A stretch of 64,000 nucleotides of DNA from Nocardia goodfellowii (GCF_017875645.1 NZ_JAGGMR010000001.1:7750001-7814000), one strand, 5' to 3'; positions 1-7,372 are shown, counted from the first letter of the stretch. Program-made: numbers and translations. Notes: generated from the letters alone by a model not told the origin.

Positions 1-17
1 TGACCCGCACCGCGCTG

Positions 18-1898
18 TCAACGGCTGAGCCGCGAGTTGTGTGTTCGGAATGCCTCCAACAGGGCGATTTTCACGTCTGTGGGCTGTCCTGCCGCGTGGA
101 TGACGAAGTCACCGGGACGGTGTTCGTCCCAGAAACTGTTCATCGTGCGCTTCTCCAGAATCTTGACCCGCAGCTCCGGTTGCAGCGCGATCGCGCGCGC
201 CATCGCGGTCTGTTCGTAGAACAGGTCGGTGACGTTCTGTGCCCACGCCAGGCGCAGGAACGCCCGCGTGGCTTCGTTGTTCCGAATGAGGAAGCTGCCC
301 GAATTCAGGCCGAGTTCGTCATGGGTGGCGATGAAGTCGTAGTCGTCGTCGCAGAGCGCCCGCAGATCGAAATCGAAGTTCGTGACAGCCGCGTCCGCGT
401 CGATCCAGTACAACCAGTCGTGATCGTCGAGGTGGCGTTGCACAGCGGGGATTTTCGACCAGTGCGGCGCGCGGTCGCCGGTGAAGACGTCGGTGTAGCC
501 GTAGAAGGCCAAGCCGTGGCGTTCGCAGTAGGCGTACTTGTCCTGCGCGTGTGGCAGGGCCCAGCTCTCGATGTCCGGACTCCACAGGGTGACGATTCCC
601 AGCGGCGTGGCATGCGGCGGCCGGTAACTCCACAGCGGCGGGCCATCGGGTTGGGCGACGGGGGCGGGCGATGGTGCGGAGGGGGTGGCGGGCGCCGGTG
701 CCGGCCGCAACGGCCGGTTCCGGGCCAGCGACTTCGCGTACCGGGGAGACCGGGTGTGTTCGGCGATGACGGCGAGCACGTCGGGACCACTGTTCCAGAT
801 ATTGCGCTGCGCGCGCACCCACCGAGACGCGGCCCGGCCGATGTCCGCGGCTTCGGCGCGGTGTGCCGCGACCCATCGCAATCGGGTTGCCACATCGGCT
901 GTTTCGGGAACGGCCACCACGCCGTGGGACGCGCCGCCGTAAGGATGTTCATACGGTCGCCAGGTGGCGGGCGCGATCGGCAAGACCAGTTCCCCGGCAT
1001 CCCGGCACACACCCGATTGACCTTCGCTGTCGAGCGCGACCACCGGCAACCCGGTCGCCATCGCCTCGAGCATCCCGGTTCCGAAAGACTCGTTGCCCAG
1101 CGCGAGCAGGACGTCGGCTTCGGCGTACCAGTCGGCCGTAGCGGCGGCCGGCTCGTTCAAGGTGTCGAGGTGGACCCGCGGGTCGCCGGCGATATGACAG
1201 TCGGGCCAGCCCTGCCAGGACTTGATGATGAGCCGGGCCTCCGGATCGTCTCGGAATGCCTCCTGCCATCCGGCGATCGCTTGGCGATAGTTGTTGTCCG
1301 GCTCGAGGATTCCGACGATAAGGGTGGTGAGGCCCGCACGCCCCGAGCGGTCGCGGTAGGGAAACGCATCGGGATCCACGGCGTCCGGGACGATATAGAG
1401 CGGGGTGGTGACGCCGCAGGTGCGGAACACATCCGCGGCGTACTGGCTGGGCACGATCACCGCCCGAGCCTGGTTCAGCCGTTCTACCCAGCGCGCGCAG
1501 ATGCGCGAACTCTCGCACGCGGTCCGGATGAACAGGTCGGTGCGGCGCAAACAGTCGACCTCGGGACGACTGAGCCAGCCGGAGTAGAGCACCGGCCCAT
1601 CCACCCGGGCAGAGGACTCGGCGAGCAAACCACGCAGCTCGCGCGAGGTGCCGCGTTGGCCGGTTCCCAGGGGGGCCAGGCTGATACGGGCGCCTGTGCG
1701 GTGCATACCGCGCGCCAAATACTCGTTCGCGCTGCCGAATGCCTCGGCGGCAGCGAAGTCACCGACCAGCGTCAGCGGGGCCGTCCTCGGTCGCCACGAC
1801 CGTAGGCCGCGGACGGCCGCGATCGTATCTACACCGGGATCAGCATTCGCAGGACTTTGTCGTGCTCTTGCCGTAGTTGCGTCCATATCCTTTTCCAT
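18..1898 (-). CDS. Fusion glycosyltransferase: GT4-like N-terminal half, GT34-like C-terminal half
   Basis: A 626-residue cytoplasmic protein with no signal peptide. Residues about 40-390 look like a GT-B (GT4) glycosyltransferase: a donor-site segment near residue 270 reads NESFGTGMLEAMATGLPVV. A Pro/Ala-rich linker follows (about 395-425). Residues about 430-620 resemble the GT34 galactosyl/xylosyltransferase family (GMA12/MNN10), with the DxD-containing string YWIDADAAV. Two catalytic domains in one chain suggest addition of two sugars in sequence. The start overlaps the 3' end of the upstream small peptide gene by 59 bases; a second ATG lies at 1886. The frame has no better start downstream of the overlap. 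It is the last gene visible of a minus-strand operon and the window ends just beyond its stop, so more operon genes may lie outside. The acceptor is unknown; the neighbouring exported peptide is the obvious candidate (inference). Confidence 0.85.
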   Translation of the reverse strand: MEKDMDATTARARQSPANADPGVDTIAAVRGLRSWRPRTAPLTLVGDFAAAEAFGSANEYLARGMHRTGARISLAPLGTGQRGTSRELRGLLAESSARVDGPVLYSGWLSRPEVDCLRRTDLFIRTACESSRICARWVERLNQARAVIVPSQYAADVFRTCGVTTPLYIVPDAVDPDAFPYRDRSGRAGLTTLIVGILEPDNNYRQAIAGWQEAFRDDPEARLIIKSWQGWPDCHIAGDPRVHLDTLNEPAAATADWYAEADVLLALGNESFGTGMLEAMATGLPVVALDSEGQSGVCRDAGELVLPIAPATWRPYEHPYGGASHGVVAVPETADVATRLRWVAAHRAEAADIGRAASRWVRAQRNIWNSGPDVLAVIAEHTRSPRYAKSLARNRPLRPAPAPATPSAPSPAPVAQPDGPPLWSYRPPHATPLGIVTLWSPDIESWALPHAQDKYAYCERHGLAFYGYTDVFTGDRAPHWSKIPAVQRHLDDHDWLYWIDADAAVTNFDFDLRALCDDDYDFIATHDELGLNSGSFLIRNNEATRAFLRLAWAQNVTDLFYEQTAMARAIALQPELRVKILEKRTMNSFWDEHRPGDFVIHAAGQPTDVKIALLEAFRTHNSRLSR

Positions 1899-2070
1899 AT
1901 GTCTTCGGGTAACCGTTGCGCCCCCGCTGCGAGACCTGGCCCTTGTTGTCCTCTCGCTGCTGTGAAGGCCACTCGGCCTCGGCGTGGGCGAATTCAGGGA
2001 AGACCGCGACAGTCATCGCGGCCACCACACTGCTCGCGGAGAGTCGAAACATAGTGCGACGCGAAAGCAT
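1840..2070 (-). CDS. Small exported Gly/Tyr/Lys-rich peptide ending in CEC (possible modified peptide)
   Basis: 76 residues. The N-terminus (SRRTMFRLSASSVVAAMTVA) has a twin Arg followed by a hydrophobic stretch, like an imperfect Tat or a Sec signal, with a likely cleavage after AHA near residue 30. The mature part is hydrophilic, and its last 24 residues are built on repeated YG/K units (YPKTYGKGYGRNYGK) and end STTKSCEC, giving two Cys in a CxC at the very end. A good ribosome site (GAGAGGAAG) lies 5-6 bases before the ATG. The gene sits 14 bases after the MauE/DoxX-like gene and overlaps the glycosyltransferase gene. I do not recognise a family. It could be the substrate of the neighbouring glycosyltransferase (many Ser, Thr, Tyr, Lys and the Cys pair) and a redox client of the MauE/DoxX protein; both are inferences. 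Confidence 0.7.
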   Translation of the reverse strand: MLSRRTMFRLSASSVVAAMTVAVFPEFAHAEAEWPSQQREDNKGQVSQRGRNGYPKTYGKGYGRNYGKSTTKSCEC

Positions 2071-2084
2071 TGAACTTCCTCTCG

Positions 2085-2663
2085 TCAAGCGCAGACGACG
2101 GCGGTGAACCGTTGTCGCTGCGCGCGGCGTAGCACGGCGATTGCCGTGCCGGCTATTCCGGTAATGACCGCCACCACCGCGGCTTGCAGCCATGCGCTCC
2201 AAGTCGCCGCCACAGCCAGCGGACTGGCGCCCTGTGCCGCGACGATCCCGATAGCGATCACGAAGACGGCGTTGCGCAGCAGTGCGGGTGGCGAAAGCAA
2301 TGGGCGCAACCGGCCGAACGCACCGTCGGCAAGGCGGAGCCCGCGAGCGCGCGCCACCCCGATCGCCACGGTGGTCGAGGCCAGCACAAGACCCGCCGCG
2401 ACAGACCCGCGCGACCCGAACGCGCCGAGCAGCAACAAGATCCCCGCGACCATCTCGGCGATCGGCAGCACCATGGCGATCGGGCGAACCAGTCCGGCGG
2501 GCGCGATCTGATGCACTGCCAGCCACACCTGCCGCCAAGTCTCCACCGACCTCAGCACGCCGATCCCGCGAGCGACCAGCAACCCGCCCACGACCAGTCG
2601 TACGGTGAGCTCGAAGGCAGTCCACGCCAAACCTTGGGCTGGAACTGATATGACGACCAACAC
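2085..2663 (-). CDS. MauE/DoxX-family integral membrane protein
   Basis: 192 residues with four or five hydrophobic segments, an N-terminal region like MauE/DoxX proteins (VRLVVGGLLVARGIG) and a conserved AEMVAGILLLLGAF segment. MauE supports disulfide formation in methylamine dehydrogenase maturation; DoxX relatives act in redox pathways at the membrane. No partner MauD/thioredoxin gene is visible. Start is uncertain: GTG at 2663 has an AGGGAG site too close; TTG at 2660 has better spacing. First visible gene of a three-gene operon with the CEC peptide and the glycosyltransferase, which suggests it handles the Cys pair of the peptide after export. Confidence 0.75.
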   Translation of the reverse strand: MLVVISVPAQGLAWTAFELTVRLVVGGLLVARGIGVLRSVETWRQVWLAVHQIAPAGLVRPIAMVLPIAEMVAGILLLLGAFGSRGSVAAGLVLASTTVAIGVARARGLRLADGAFGRLRPLLSPPALLRNAVFVIAIGIVAAQGASPLAVAATWSAWLQAAVVAVITGIAGTAIAVLRRAQRQRFTAVVCA

Positions 2664-2670
2664 GACTCCC

Positions 2671-3091
2671 TGAGTTTGCTCGATGCCTGGCAGATGTGAT
2701 TCGGATCAGCGAGCCGCTTGGATGATACTTATACGCTATGAGTCCGATTTGGCTTTGACGCACCGCGATTCCGCTGCTGAGGCGGCAGCGGACCAGGCTG
2801 GATATCTGTTGGAACTGGGTTGGTTACGCACGCTGGGCCGGTCTTGTCCCGGATTACGATTGATAGCAAAGAGTTAGCCGGAACCGTGAGCTGTCGGCTG
2901 ACCCGGTTCGCATACCAGCCGCGAGCAAGGTATCCGCCGGTGCGTTGACCGAGTGACCTGAACGTCGCTCCCTCGCACCGGGTCTCGAAAACCGACAGCT
3001 CCGATACTCTCCGGCGCGGATCCACGCATCTGCCCCGCCGCGACCACAGAATAGCGAGGTCCCCAGCAAGGTCTTCGAGAACGGAGTAGCA
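2671..3091. other. Intergenic region, about 420 bases, no protein gene seen
   Basis: Separates the minus-strand MauE/peptide/glycosyltransferase operon from plus-strand secreted-protein genes. The minus strand near 2720-2740 has an AT-rich TATAAGTAT that could be the -10 of the operon. The rest holds a nested inverted-repeat structure (2888-3001) described separately. I see no open frame with coding character on either strand. Confidence 0.6.
2888..3001 (+). ncRNA. Candidate structured RNA (nested stems) upstream of a small peptide gene
   Basis: Two perfect stems are nested in order: GAGCTGTCGG (2888-2897) pairs with CCGACAGCTC (2992-3001), and inside it GACCCGGT (2900-2907) pairs with ACCGGGTC (2977-2984). 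The inner loop also contains a small hairpin, ATACC (2912-2916) with GGTAT (2929-2933). The whole forms a closed, branched shape of 114 nucleotides, 90 bases upstream of the peptide gene at 3092. It does not match any riboswitch consensus I know. Strand is assigned from the downstream gene; the mirror fold on the minus strand is equally possible. Confidence 0.4.
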
Positions 3092-3244
3092 ATGCTCGCA
3101 CGACTCGTCAGCACCCTCGCTCTCACCGGTGCGCTGGCCGGCTTGTTCCTGATCTTCACACCGCATGCCACCGCCGCGGGCCTACCGAGCGACGCCGGTT
3201 CCGCAACGATGGCCGGGGTGTGCGAGGCGGTTCCGCACAGCTAG
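3092..3244 (+). CDS. Small secreted peptide, 50 residues
   Basis: The frame opens with ATG at 3092, preceded by a GGAG site (ACGGAGTAGCA), and stops with TAG. Residues 1-29 form a clear signal peptide: MLARL start, a long hydrophobic core (TLALTGALAGLFLIF) and an ATAAG cleavage site. The predicted mature peptide is only about 21 residues with one Cys (MAGVCEAVPHS at the end). The gene lies downstream of a candidate structured RNA and is followed by an inverted repeat. No family recognised. The signal peptide and ribosome site argue for a real gene; the short length argues for caution. Confidence 0.5.
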   Translation: MLARLVSTLALTGALAGLFLIFTPHATAAGLPSDAGSATMAGVCEAVPHS

Positions 3245-3262
3245 CGAGTTGGTCCCGGCTGA

Positions 3263-3323
3263 CCTGAGCGTCGACTTCGCGTGAGCGAGGCGCACGCACG
3301 TGAACGCGGCATCGACGCTCAGG
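3263..3323. repeat. Inverted repeat after the small peptide gene
   Basis: CCTGAGCGTCGA (3263-3274) pairs perfectly with TCGACGCTCAGG (3312-3323) across a 37-base loop. A related string, TGACCTGAACGTCGC, occurs at 2954-2968 inside the structured region before the peptide gene, so the peptide gene is flanked by related sequence. It may be a long hairpin terminator or part of a mobile remnant. No U-tract follows. Confidence 0.4.
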
Positions 3324-3484
3324 ACACCATTCAGGACGACCACCATCCGGTGGCGACAGAACCGAGTCGAAGTTCCGCCCTTCGTGTTTTGCCTCGGTCC
3401 GGCCGGGTACCGACTACCCGCCGCGGGTTTGCCCGTGGTTAACCACTCCATCAGGATCAACGATGATCAAAAGGAGAGGACGAC

Positions 3485-4003
3485 ATGGCAACACCCAGGA
3501 GGATCGGAATTTTCTGCGCCGTCGCAGCCGCGGTTGCCGCACCACTGATCGCGGCACAACCGGCGGTATCCGAGCCGATCGGGGGCTGGTGTCCGGCAAG
3601 CGAGATGAGGTTCCACACCAACCCCCTCGGCATGAACACGGTGCCCATTCATGGCGGTTTCGACGCCGATATCGGTGGCTGCACCGGCACACCGACCGCC
3701 GATGTCGCGCTGCGGACCGAGTTCACCGGTAACGGCAGCTGCAACGACGCCATCGGCCACCTCGAGGGCACCTTGCAGTGGGCCAACGGCGAGACCAGCC
3801 GCGTCGCCGGGCAATGGCACGTGCCGGGCGGAAACCCGGCGGCTCCGGTCACGAACGTGCTCAACATCCTGGATGGCCCCGGAACGGGTGGCCGCCTGCA
3901 CGTGGATCAGGGCCCGGTAGACAGCCAGCCCCTGGTCAACCCCTGCCTCAACGGGACCATGCAGAACGGCAAGATCCCGATCACGAGCATCCACTTCAAC
4001 TAG
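3485..4003 (+). CDS. Secreted hypothetical protein with paired cysteines
   Basis: 172 residues with a typical Sec signal peptide (positively charged start, Ala-rich core AVAAAVAAPLIAA, cleavage near PAVSEP, residue about 31). The mature domain has four Cys (in GGWCPAS, GGCTGTP, GSCNDA and NPCLNG), enough for two disulfides, and is rich in Gly, Thr and Asn, like small beta-rich secreted proteins common in Nocardia and mycobacteria. The start has a very strong ribosome site (AAAGGAGAGG). A hairpin terminator follows directly. Function unknown. Confidence 0.8.
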   Translation: MATPRRIGIFCAVAAAVAAPLIAAQPAVSEPIGGWCPASEMRFHTNPLGMNTVPIHGGFDADIGGCTGTPTADVALRTEFTGNGSCNDAIGHLEGTLQWANGETSRVAGQWHVPGGNPAAPVTNVLNILDGPGTGGRLHVDQGPVDSQPLVNPCLNGTMQNGKIPITSIHFN

Positions 4004-4017
4004 AGCGTGGCAAGCGC

Positions 4018-4043
4018 GGGCACCCGGCGCGAGCCGGGTGCCC
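4018..4043 (+). terminator. Hairpin terminator
   Basis: GGGCACCCGGC, a GCGA loop and GCCGGGTGCCC form a perfect 11-bp stem starting 15 bases after the stop of the secreted-protein gene. There is no U-tract, as is common in actinobacteria. Confidence 0.75.
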
Positions 4044-4073
4044 GTTGGTGTCCGCGGCATTGACCGAGATATC

Positions 4074-4087
4074 TAGAACCTGTTCTA
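4074..4087. promoter_or_regulatory. KstR-type operator
   Basis: TAGAACCTGTTCTA is a perfect palindrome apart from its centre and fits the KstR consensus TnnAACnnGTTnnA at every fixed position. KstR is the TetR repressor of cholesterol-catabolism genes in Mycobacteriales. The site ends 8 bases before the start codon of the esterase gene, so binding would block its promoter or a leaderless start. Assignment to KstR is by motif only. Confidence 0.6.
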
Positions 4088-4095
4088 ATTTTGTC

Positions 4096-5247
4096 GTGAG
4101 TAAATGGGCCGACGGCCGCGTCGATCCCGCCTTCCGGGCAGTGCGCGAAGTCTTCGAAGCCAGCTTCGCGGACGGACGAAACACCGGGGCGGCGGTCGCG
4201 GTGTTCGCCAAAGACCGTGCGGTCGTGGATCTTTGGGGCGGGGTGGCGGATCCCCGCACACAGCGGCCCTGGCAGCACGACACTCCCACTGTGACGTTCT
4301 CGTGCACGAAGGCCGTCACCGCCACCGCGGCACTCGCCGTCGCGCACACCGGCCAGGTGGACGTGCACGCACCGGTGACAAGCTGGTGGCCGGAATACGG
4401 TGTGGCCGGCAAGGAGACGACGACGCTGGCCCACATGTTGTCCCACCGCGCGGGCCTGCCGGCCTTCGACCGCACCATCTCCGCGACGGAGGCCGCCGAT
4501 CCGGTAGTGATGGCGGCGCTGCTGGCGCGTCAGCAACCCGTGTGGCGACCCGGCTCCCGGCACGGCTATCACGCGTTGACGTTCGGCTGGCTGATCGCCG
4601 AATTCATCCGGCGCCACACCGGTTCGACGGTCGGGGAATACGTGCGCCGCCACTTCGGCGACGAATTGTGGATCGGAGCGCCGCCCGAGGTGATCGCACG
4701 AGCCGCGCGCGTCGTATTCCCGCCTGCCGACGAACAACGCTGGACCGATCCCGGACCGATCGACGCGGCAACGGTCGCCACAATGGCGCGGGCCTACCAG
4801 GATCCCGACGGGTTGGCCATGCGCGCGTCTACCAATCCCGCTGGGTCGTACAACAAGCCGGAGGTGCTGGCCGGAGGATGGCCCGCCGCCGGATTGGTCA
4901 CCACCGCACGGGCACTGGCCGCGTTCTACCGCGACCTCATCGGTGGTGCGCTACTACCGCCGCGGCTGCTGCGCGCGGCGATCCGGGAACAGGTACGCGG
5001 GCCGGACGCGGTGCTGTCACTCGAAAGCGCCTTCGGTCTCGGCTATATGTTGCCGTGCGAAAACCTCATCCTGCCTGAGCCCGCACGGTCCACGACTTTC
5101 GGTCATCCCGGCGCGGGCGGCTCGATCGGGCTGGGCGACATCGACAATCAGATCGCGATCGCCTTCACTCCCAATCTGCGCCGTGACTGGCTGGCCGGCG
5201 ACCGCCGCGCCTACGACCTCGTCGCGGCGATCTACGACGCGCTGTAA
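4096..5247 (+). CDS. Beta-lactamase-family serine hydrolase/esterase (LipE/EstB-like)
   Basis: 383 residues from GTG at 4096. It belongs to the class C beta-lactamase/carboxylesterase family: the nucleophile motif SxxK is seen as FSCTKAVTA (about residue 74), the second-site Tyr in GYHALTFGWLIAEF (about 157), and an HxG-type third motif in FGHPGAGGSIG near residue 335. It has no signal peptide, so it acts in the cytoplasm. Family members hydrolyse ester bonds rather than beta-lactams. A longer open frame upstream is a shadow running through the previous gene. The palindrome TAGAACCTGTTCTA directly upstream suggests control by KstR and thus a role in steroid or lipid breakdown (inference). Confidence 0.88.
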   Translation: MSKWADGRVDPAFRAVREVFEASFADGRNTGAAVAVFAKDRAVVDLWGGVADPRTQRPWQHDTPTVTFSCTKAVTATAALAVAHTGQVDVHAPVTSWWPEYGVAGKETTTLAHMLSHRAGLPAFDRTISATEAADPVVMAALLARQQPVWRPGSRHGYHALTFGWLIAEFIRRHTGSTVGEYVRRHFGDELWIGAPPEVIARAARVVFPPADEQRWTDPGPIDAATVATMARAYQDPDGLAMRASTNPAGSYNKPEVLAGGWPAAGLVTTARALAAFYRDLIGGALLPPRLLRAAIREQVRGPDAVLSLESAFGLGYMLPCENLILPEPARSTTFGHPGAGGSIGLGDIDNQIAIAFTPNLRRDWLAGDRRAYDLVAAIYDAL

Positions 5248-5286
5248 CCGCACCGCGACGGGGCCTGCGTGAAATGCCCGCGGTGA

Positions 5287-6249
5287 TCACCGCTCCGACA
5301 GGCTGGTGCGGAATCGGGCGCGGTAGGCCGACGGGCTGACGCCCAAGTGCCGCAGGAAGACTCGGCGGAGGGACTCGTCGCTGCCCAGGCCGGAGCGGCG
5401 GGCGGACCGGGTGACGGACTCACCGGACTCGAGCATGGACTGGGCCGCTTCCAGACGGACGGTTTCGACGAAGGCCGCCGGGGTGGTGTCGAGGTGTTCG
5501 CGGAACAGGCGGGTCAGGTGGCGGACGCTCAGGGCGGCGCGGTCGGCCATGGCGGGGAGGGAATGGTCGGCGGCCGGGTCGGCGAGGACGTCGTCGAGAA
5601 GGGCACGCAGTGGGTCGTGCCGGGGACGCGGAAGCCGGGAGGCGACCGAGAATTGAGATTGGCCGCCGGGACGTTGCAGGAAGACAACCAGGTCGCGGGC
5701 CACCTCCCGGGCGGAATCCGCGCCTTCGTCCTCCTCCACCAGGGCCAGGGCCAAGTCGATGCCCGCGCTCACTCCCGCGGAGGTATAGATCGAACCGTCG
5801 CGGACGTAGATGGCGTCCGGTGCGACGGTGATCTTCGGATGCGCGCGGGCCAGTACACCGGTATACCGCCAGTGGGTGGTGGCGCGGCGGCCGTCCAGGA
5901 CACCGGCCTCGGCCAGGGCGAACGCACCTGTGCAGACAGAGGCGAGGCGGCGGGACGAAGCGGCGAAACCCGGTATGACGTCGACGAGTTCGCGTGGGGC
6001 GGGGGCGTGCGGCAACCGGCCCGAGCCGGGGACGATAACGGTGTGCGCGTCCTGGATATCGGCGTAGGAGGCGCCGACCGTCAGGCTGGTACCCGCCGAC
6101 GCGCGGACCGGTTCGCCGGTGGGCGAGCACAGGACGAGTTCGTAGTCGCCACCCAATTCCGTTGCGGTGCTGAATACTTCCATGGGTGCGGTGGCATCGA
6201 GCAGCCGGACGTTTTCGTATACCGCTACCGCGATCATGCGACTCACCAC
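5287..6249 (-). CDS. GlxA-family transcriptional regulator (DJ-1/PfpI domain + AraC HTH)
   Basis: 320 residues. Residues about 5-170 form a DJ-1/PfpI-like domain with the nucleophile-elbow Cys in ASVCTGAFALAEAGVL, and about 215-315 form an AraC-type double HTH (LSVRHLTRLFREHL, then ARRSGLGSDESLRRVF). Such proteins are AraC regulators with an amidase-like sensor domain, usually for nitrogen or small-molecule metabolism. Start is GTG at 6249; ATG at 6237 is possible. It is transcribed away from the HD hydrolase gene, its likely target. Confidence 0.88.
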   Translation of the reverse strand: MVSRMIAVAVYENVRLLDATAPMEVFSTATELGGDYELVLCSPTGEPVRASAGTSLTVGASYADIQDAHTVIVPGSGRLPHAPAPRELVDVIPGFAASSRRLASVCTGAFALAEAGVLDGRRATTHWRYTGVLARAHPKITVAPDAIYVRDGSIYTSAGVSAGIDLALALVEEDEGADSAREVARDLVVFLQRPGGQSQFSVASRLPRPRHDPLRALLDDVLADPAADHSLPAMADRAALSVRHLTRLFREHLDTTPAAFVETVRLEAAQSMLESGESVTRSARRSGLGSDESLRRVFLRHLGVSPSAYRARFRTSLSER

Positions 6250-6330
6250 GTCAGCCTAATGGCCGAATCTGTGGGGTTCCCGGCCGGATGGCCATGGTGG
6301 AGCGGCGTGGCCGGCGACGAAGCTCGGAGG

Positions 6331-6966
6331 ATGACAACGATCGCTGATATCCGGATTCCCGACAGCAACCTGGCTCGCGAGGCCACCGAATTGGTACGGG
6401 AGGCCGCCGCGCCGGTGATCTTCGATCACTCGCGGCGGGTATTCCTGTTCGGCGCACTGCAAGGCCGCCGTCGCGGCCTGGAATTCGATCCAGAACTCCT
6501 CTATGTCGGCGCGATGTTCCACGATCTCGGGTTGACCACACGTTATCGAGGTACGACGCAGCGCTTCGAGATCGACGGTGCGGACGAGGCCCGGAAGTTC
6601 CTGCGCGCGCACGGGATCGGCGACGGTAGCGCCGAACTGGTCTGGACCGCTATCGCCCTGCACACCACACCGGAGATCCCGGGTCGGATGGCTCCCGAAA
6701 TCGCCCTGGTGACCGCCGGTGTGGAAGTAGACGTGCTCGGCATCGGATACCACGACATTTCGGCTGAAGCGCGAAACGCGGTAGTGGCGGCGCATCCGCG
6801 GCCGGATTTCAAGAAACACATTCTGGCCGCGTTCACCGACGGCATCGCACACCGCCCGGCATCGACCTTCGGCACTGTGAAAGCCGACGTGCTGGCACGA
6901 TTCTCGCCCGGCTACACCCGGACGAATTTCGTCGAACTCATCGAAGGTTCCGACTGGCCCGAGTGA
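6331..6966 (+). CDS. HD-domain hydrolase, cyanamide hydratase-like
   Basis: 211 residues from ATG at 6331. The metal-binding HD signature is complete: His in FDHSRRVFLFG, the HD pair in GAMFHDLGLT, His in IALHTTPEIPG and Asp in GVEVDVLGIG. This arrangement is that of the cyanamide hydratase/Ddi2 branch, whose best-known members hydrate nitrile-like cyanamide to urea; the true substrate here is unknown. GTG at 6307 has a better-placed ribosome site and would add eight residues. It is divergent from a GlxA-type regulator, which suggests regulation by it. Confidence 0.8.
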   Translation: MTTIADIRIPDSNLAREATELVREAAAPVIFDHSRRVFLFGALQGRRRGLEFDPELLYVGAMFHDLGLTTRYRGTTQRFEIDGADEARKFLRAHGIGDGSAELVWTAIALHTTPEIPGRMAPEIALVTAGVEVDVLGIGYHDISAEARNAVVAAHPRPDFKKHILAAFTDGIAHRPASTFGTVKADVLARFSPGYTRTNFVELIEGSDWPE

Positions 6967-7020
6967 GTGTCCGTAGAGTCGCGCGGCAGGAACGAATCCG
7001 AGAGTGAGGAGTAAGACCGA

Positions 7021-7368
7021 ATGCGTGTCGCTATCCGCCGAGGAATCATCGCCGCCGCGGCCGCCGCCGCGGGCATCGCCGGGCTGGGCCCGGTCGCCGC
7101 GGCGCAACCCACGATCTACCACCCGGTGATCACGCCGTGCGGGCATCTGTTCCGGACGCCGTTCGAGGCGCCGCGGCCGAACACCGCGGTGTATTGGAGC
7201 CCGTTCGGTACCGCGAATATCGCCTGCTTCGACGACGGTACCGGGATGCGCCGGTTCTATCAGCGAGATCCGGGCGGGGGCTGGCATGACATGAACGAGC
7301 TGGCGCCCGGTCAGTTCTTCTTCGTCATCTTCAGTTCGACCGTGCCGAACCAGGCGACCTGGGGGTAG
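7021..7368 (+). CDS. Small secreted hypothetical protein
   Basis: 115 residues. The signal peptide has an Arg-rich start (MRVAIRRG), a poly-Ala core and a cleavage site near VAAAQP (about residue 28). The mature domain of about 87 residues has two Cys (TPCGHLF and IACFDDG) that probably form one disulfide, and many aromatic residues. No family recognised. Ribosome site GTGAGGAG lies before the ATG. Ends four bases before the stop of the convergent hydrolase gene. Confidence 0.75.
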   Translation: MRVAIRRGIIAAAAAAAGIAGLGPVAAAQPTIYHPVITPCGHLFRTPFEAPRPNTAVYWSPFGTANIACFDDGTGMRRFYQRDPGGGWHDMNELAPGQFFFVIFSSTVPNQATWG

Positions 7369-7372
7369 CCGG

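Noticed and set aside
39..1805. 588-codon plus-strand open frame opposite the glycosyltransferase
   Set aside because: It is an antisense shadow from high GC; composition is Arg/Gly/Pro/Val rich with no domain, while the minus strand shows clear glycosyltransferase motifs.
2888..3001. tRNA or known riboswitch
   Set aside because: No cloverleaf, anticodon or CCA; it does not match the c-di-AMP, cobalamin or other riboswitch consensus I know.
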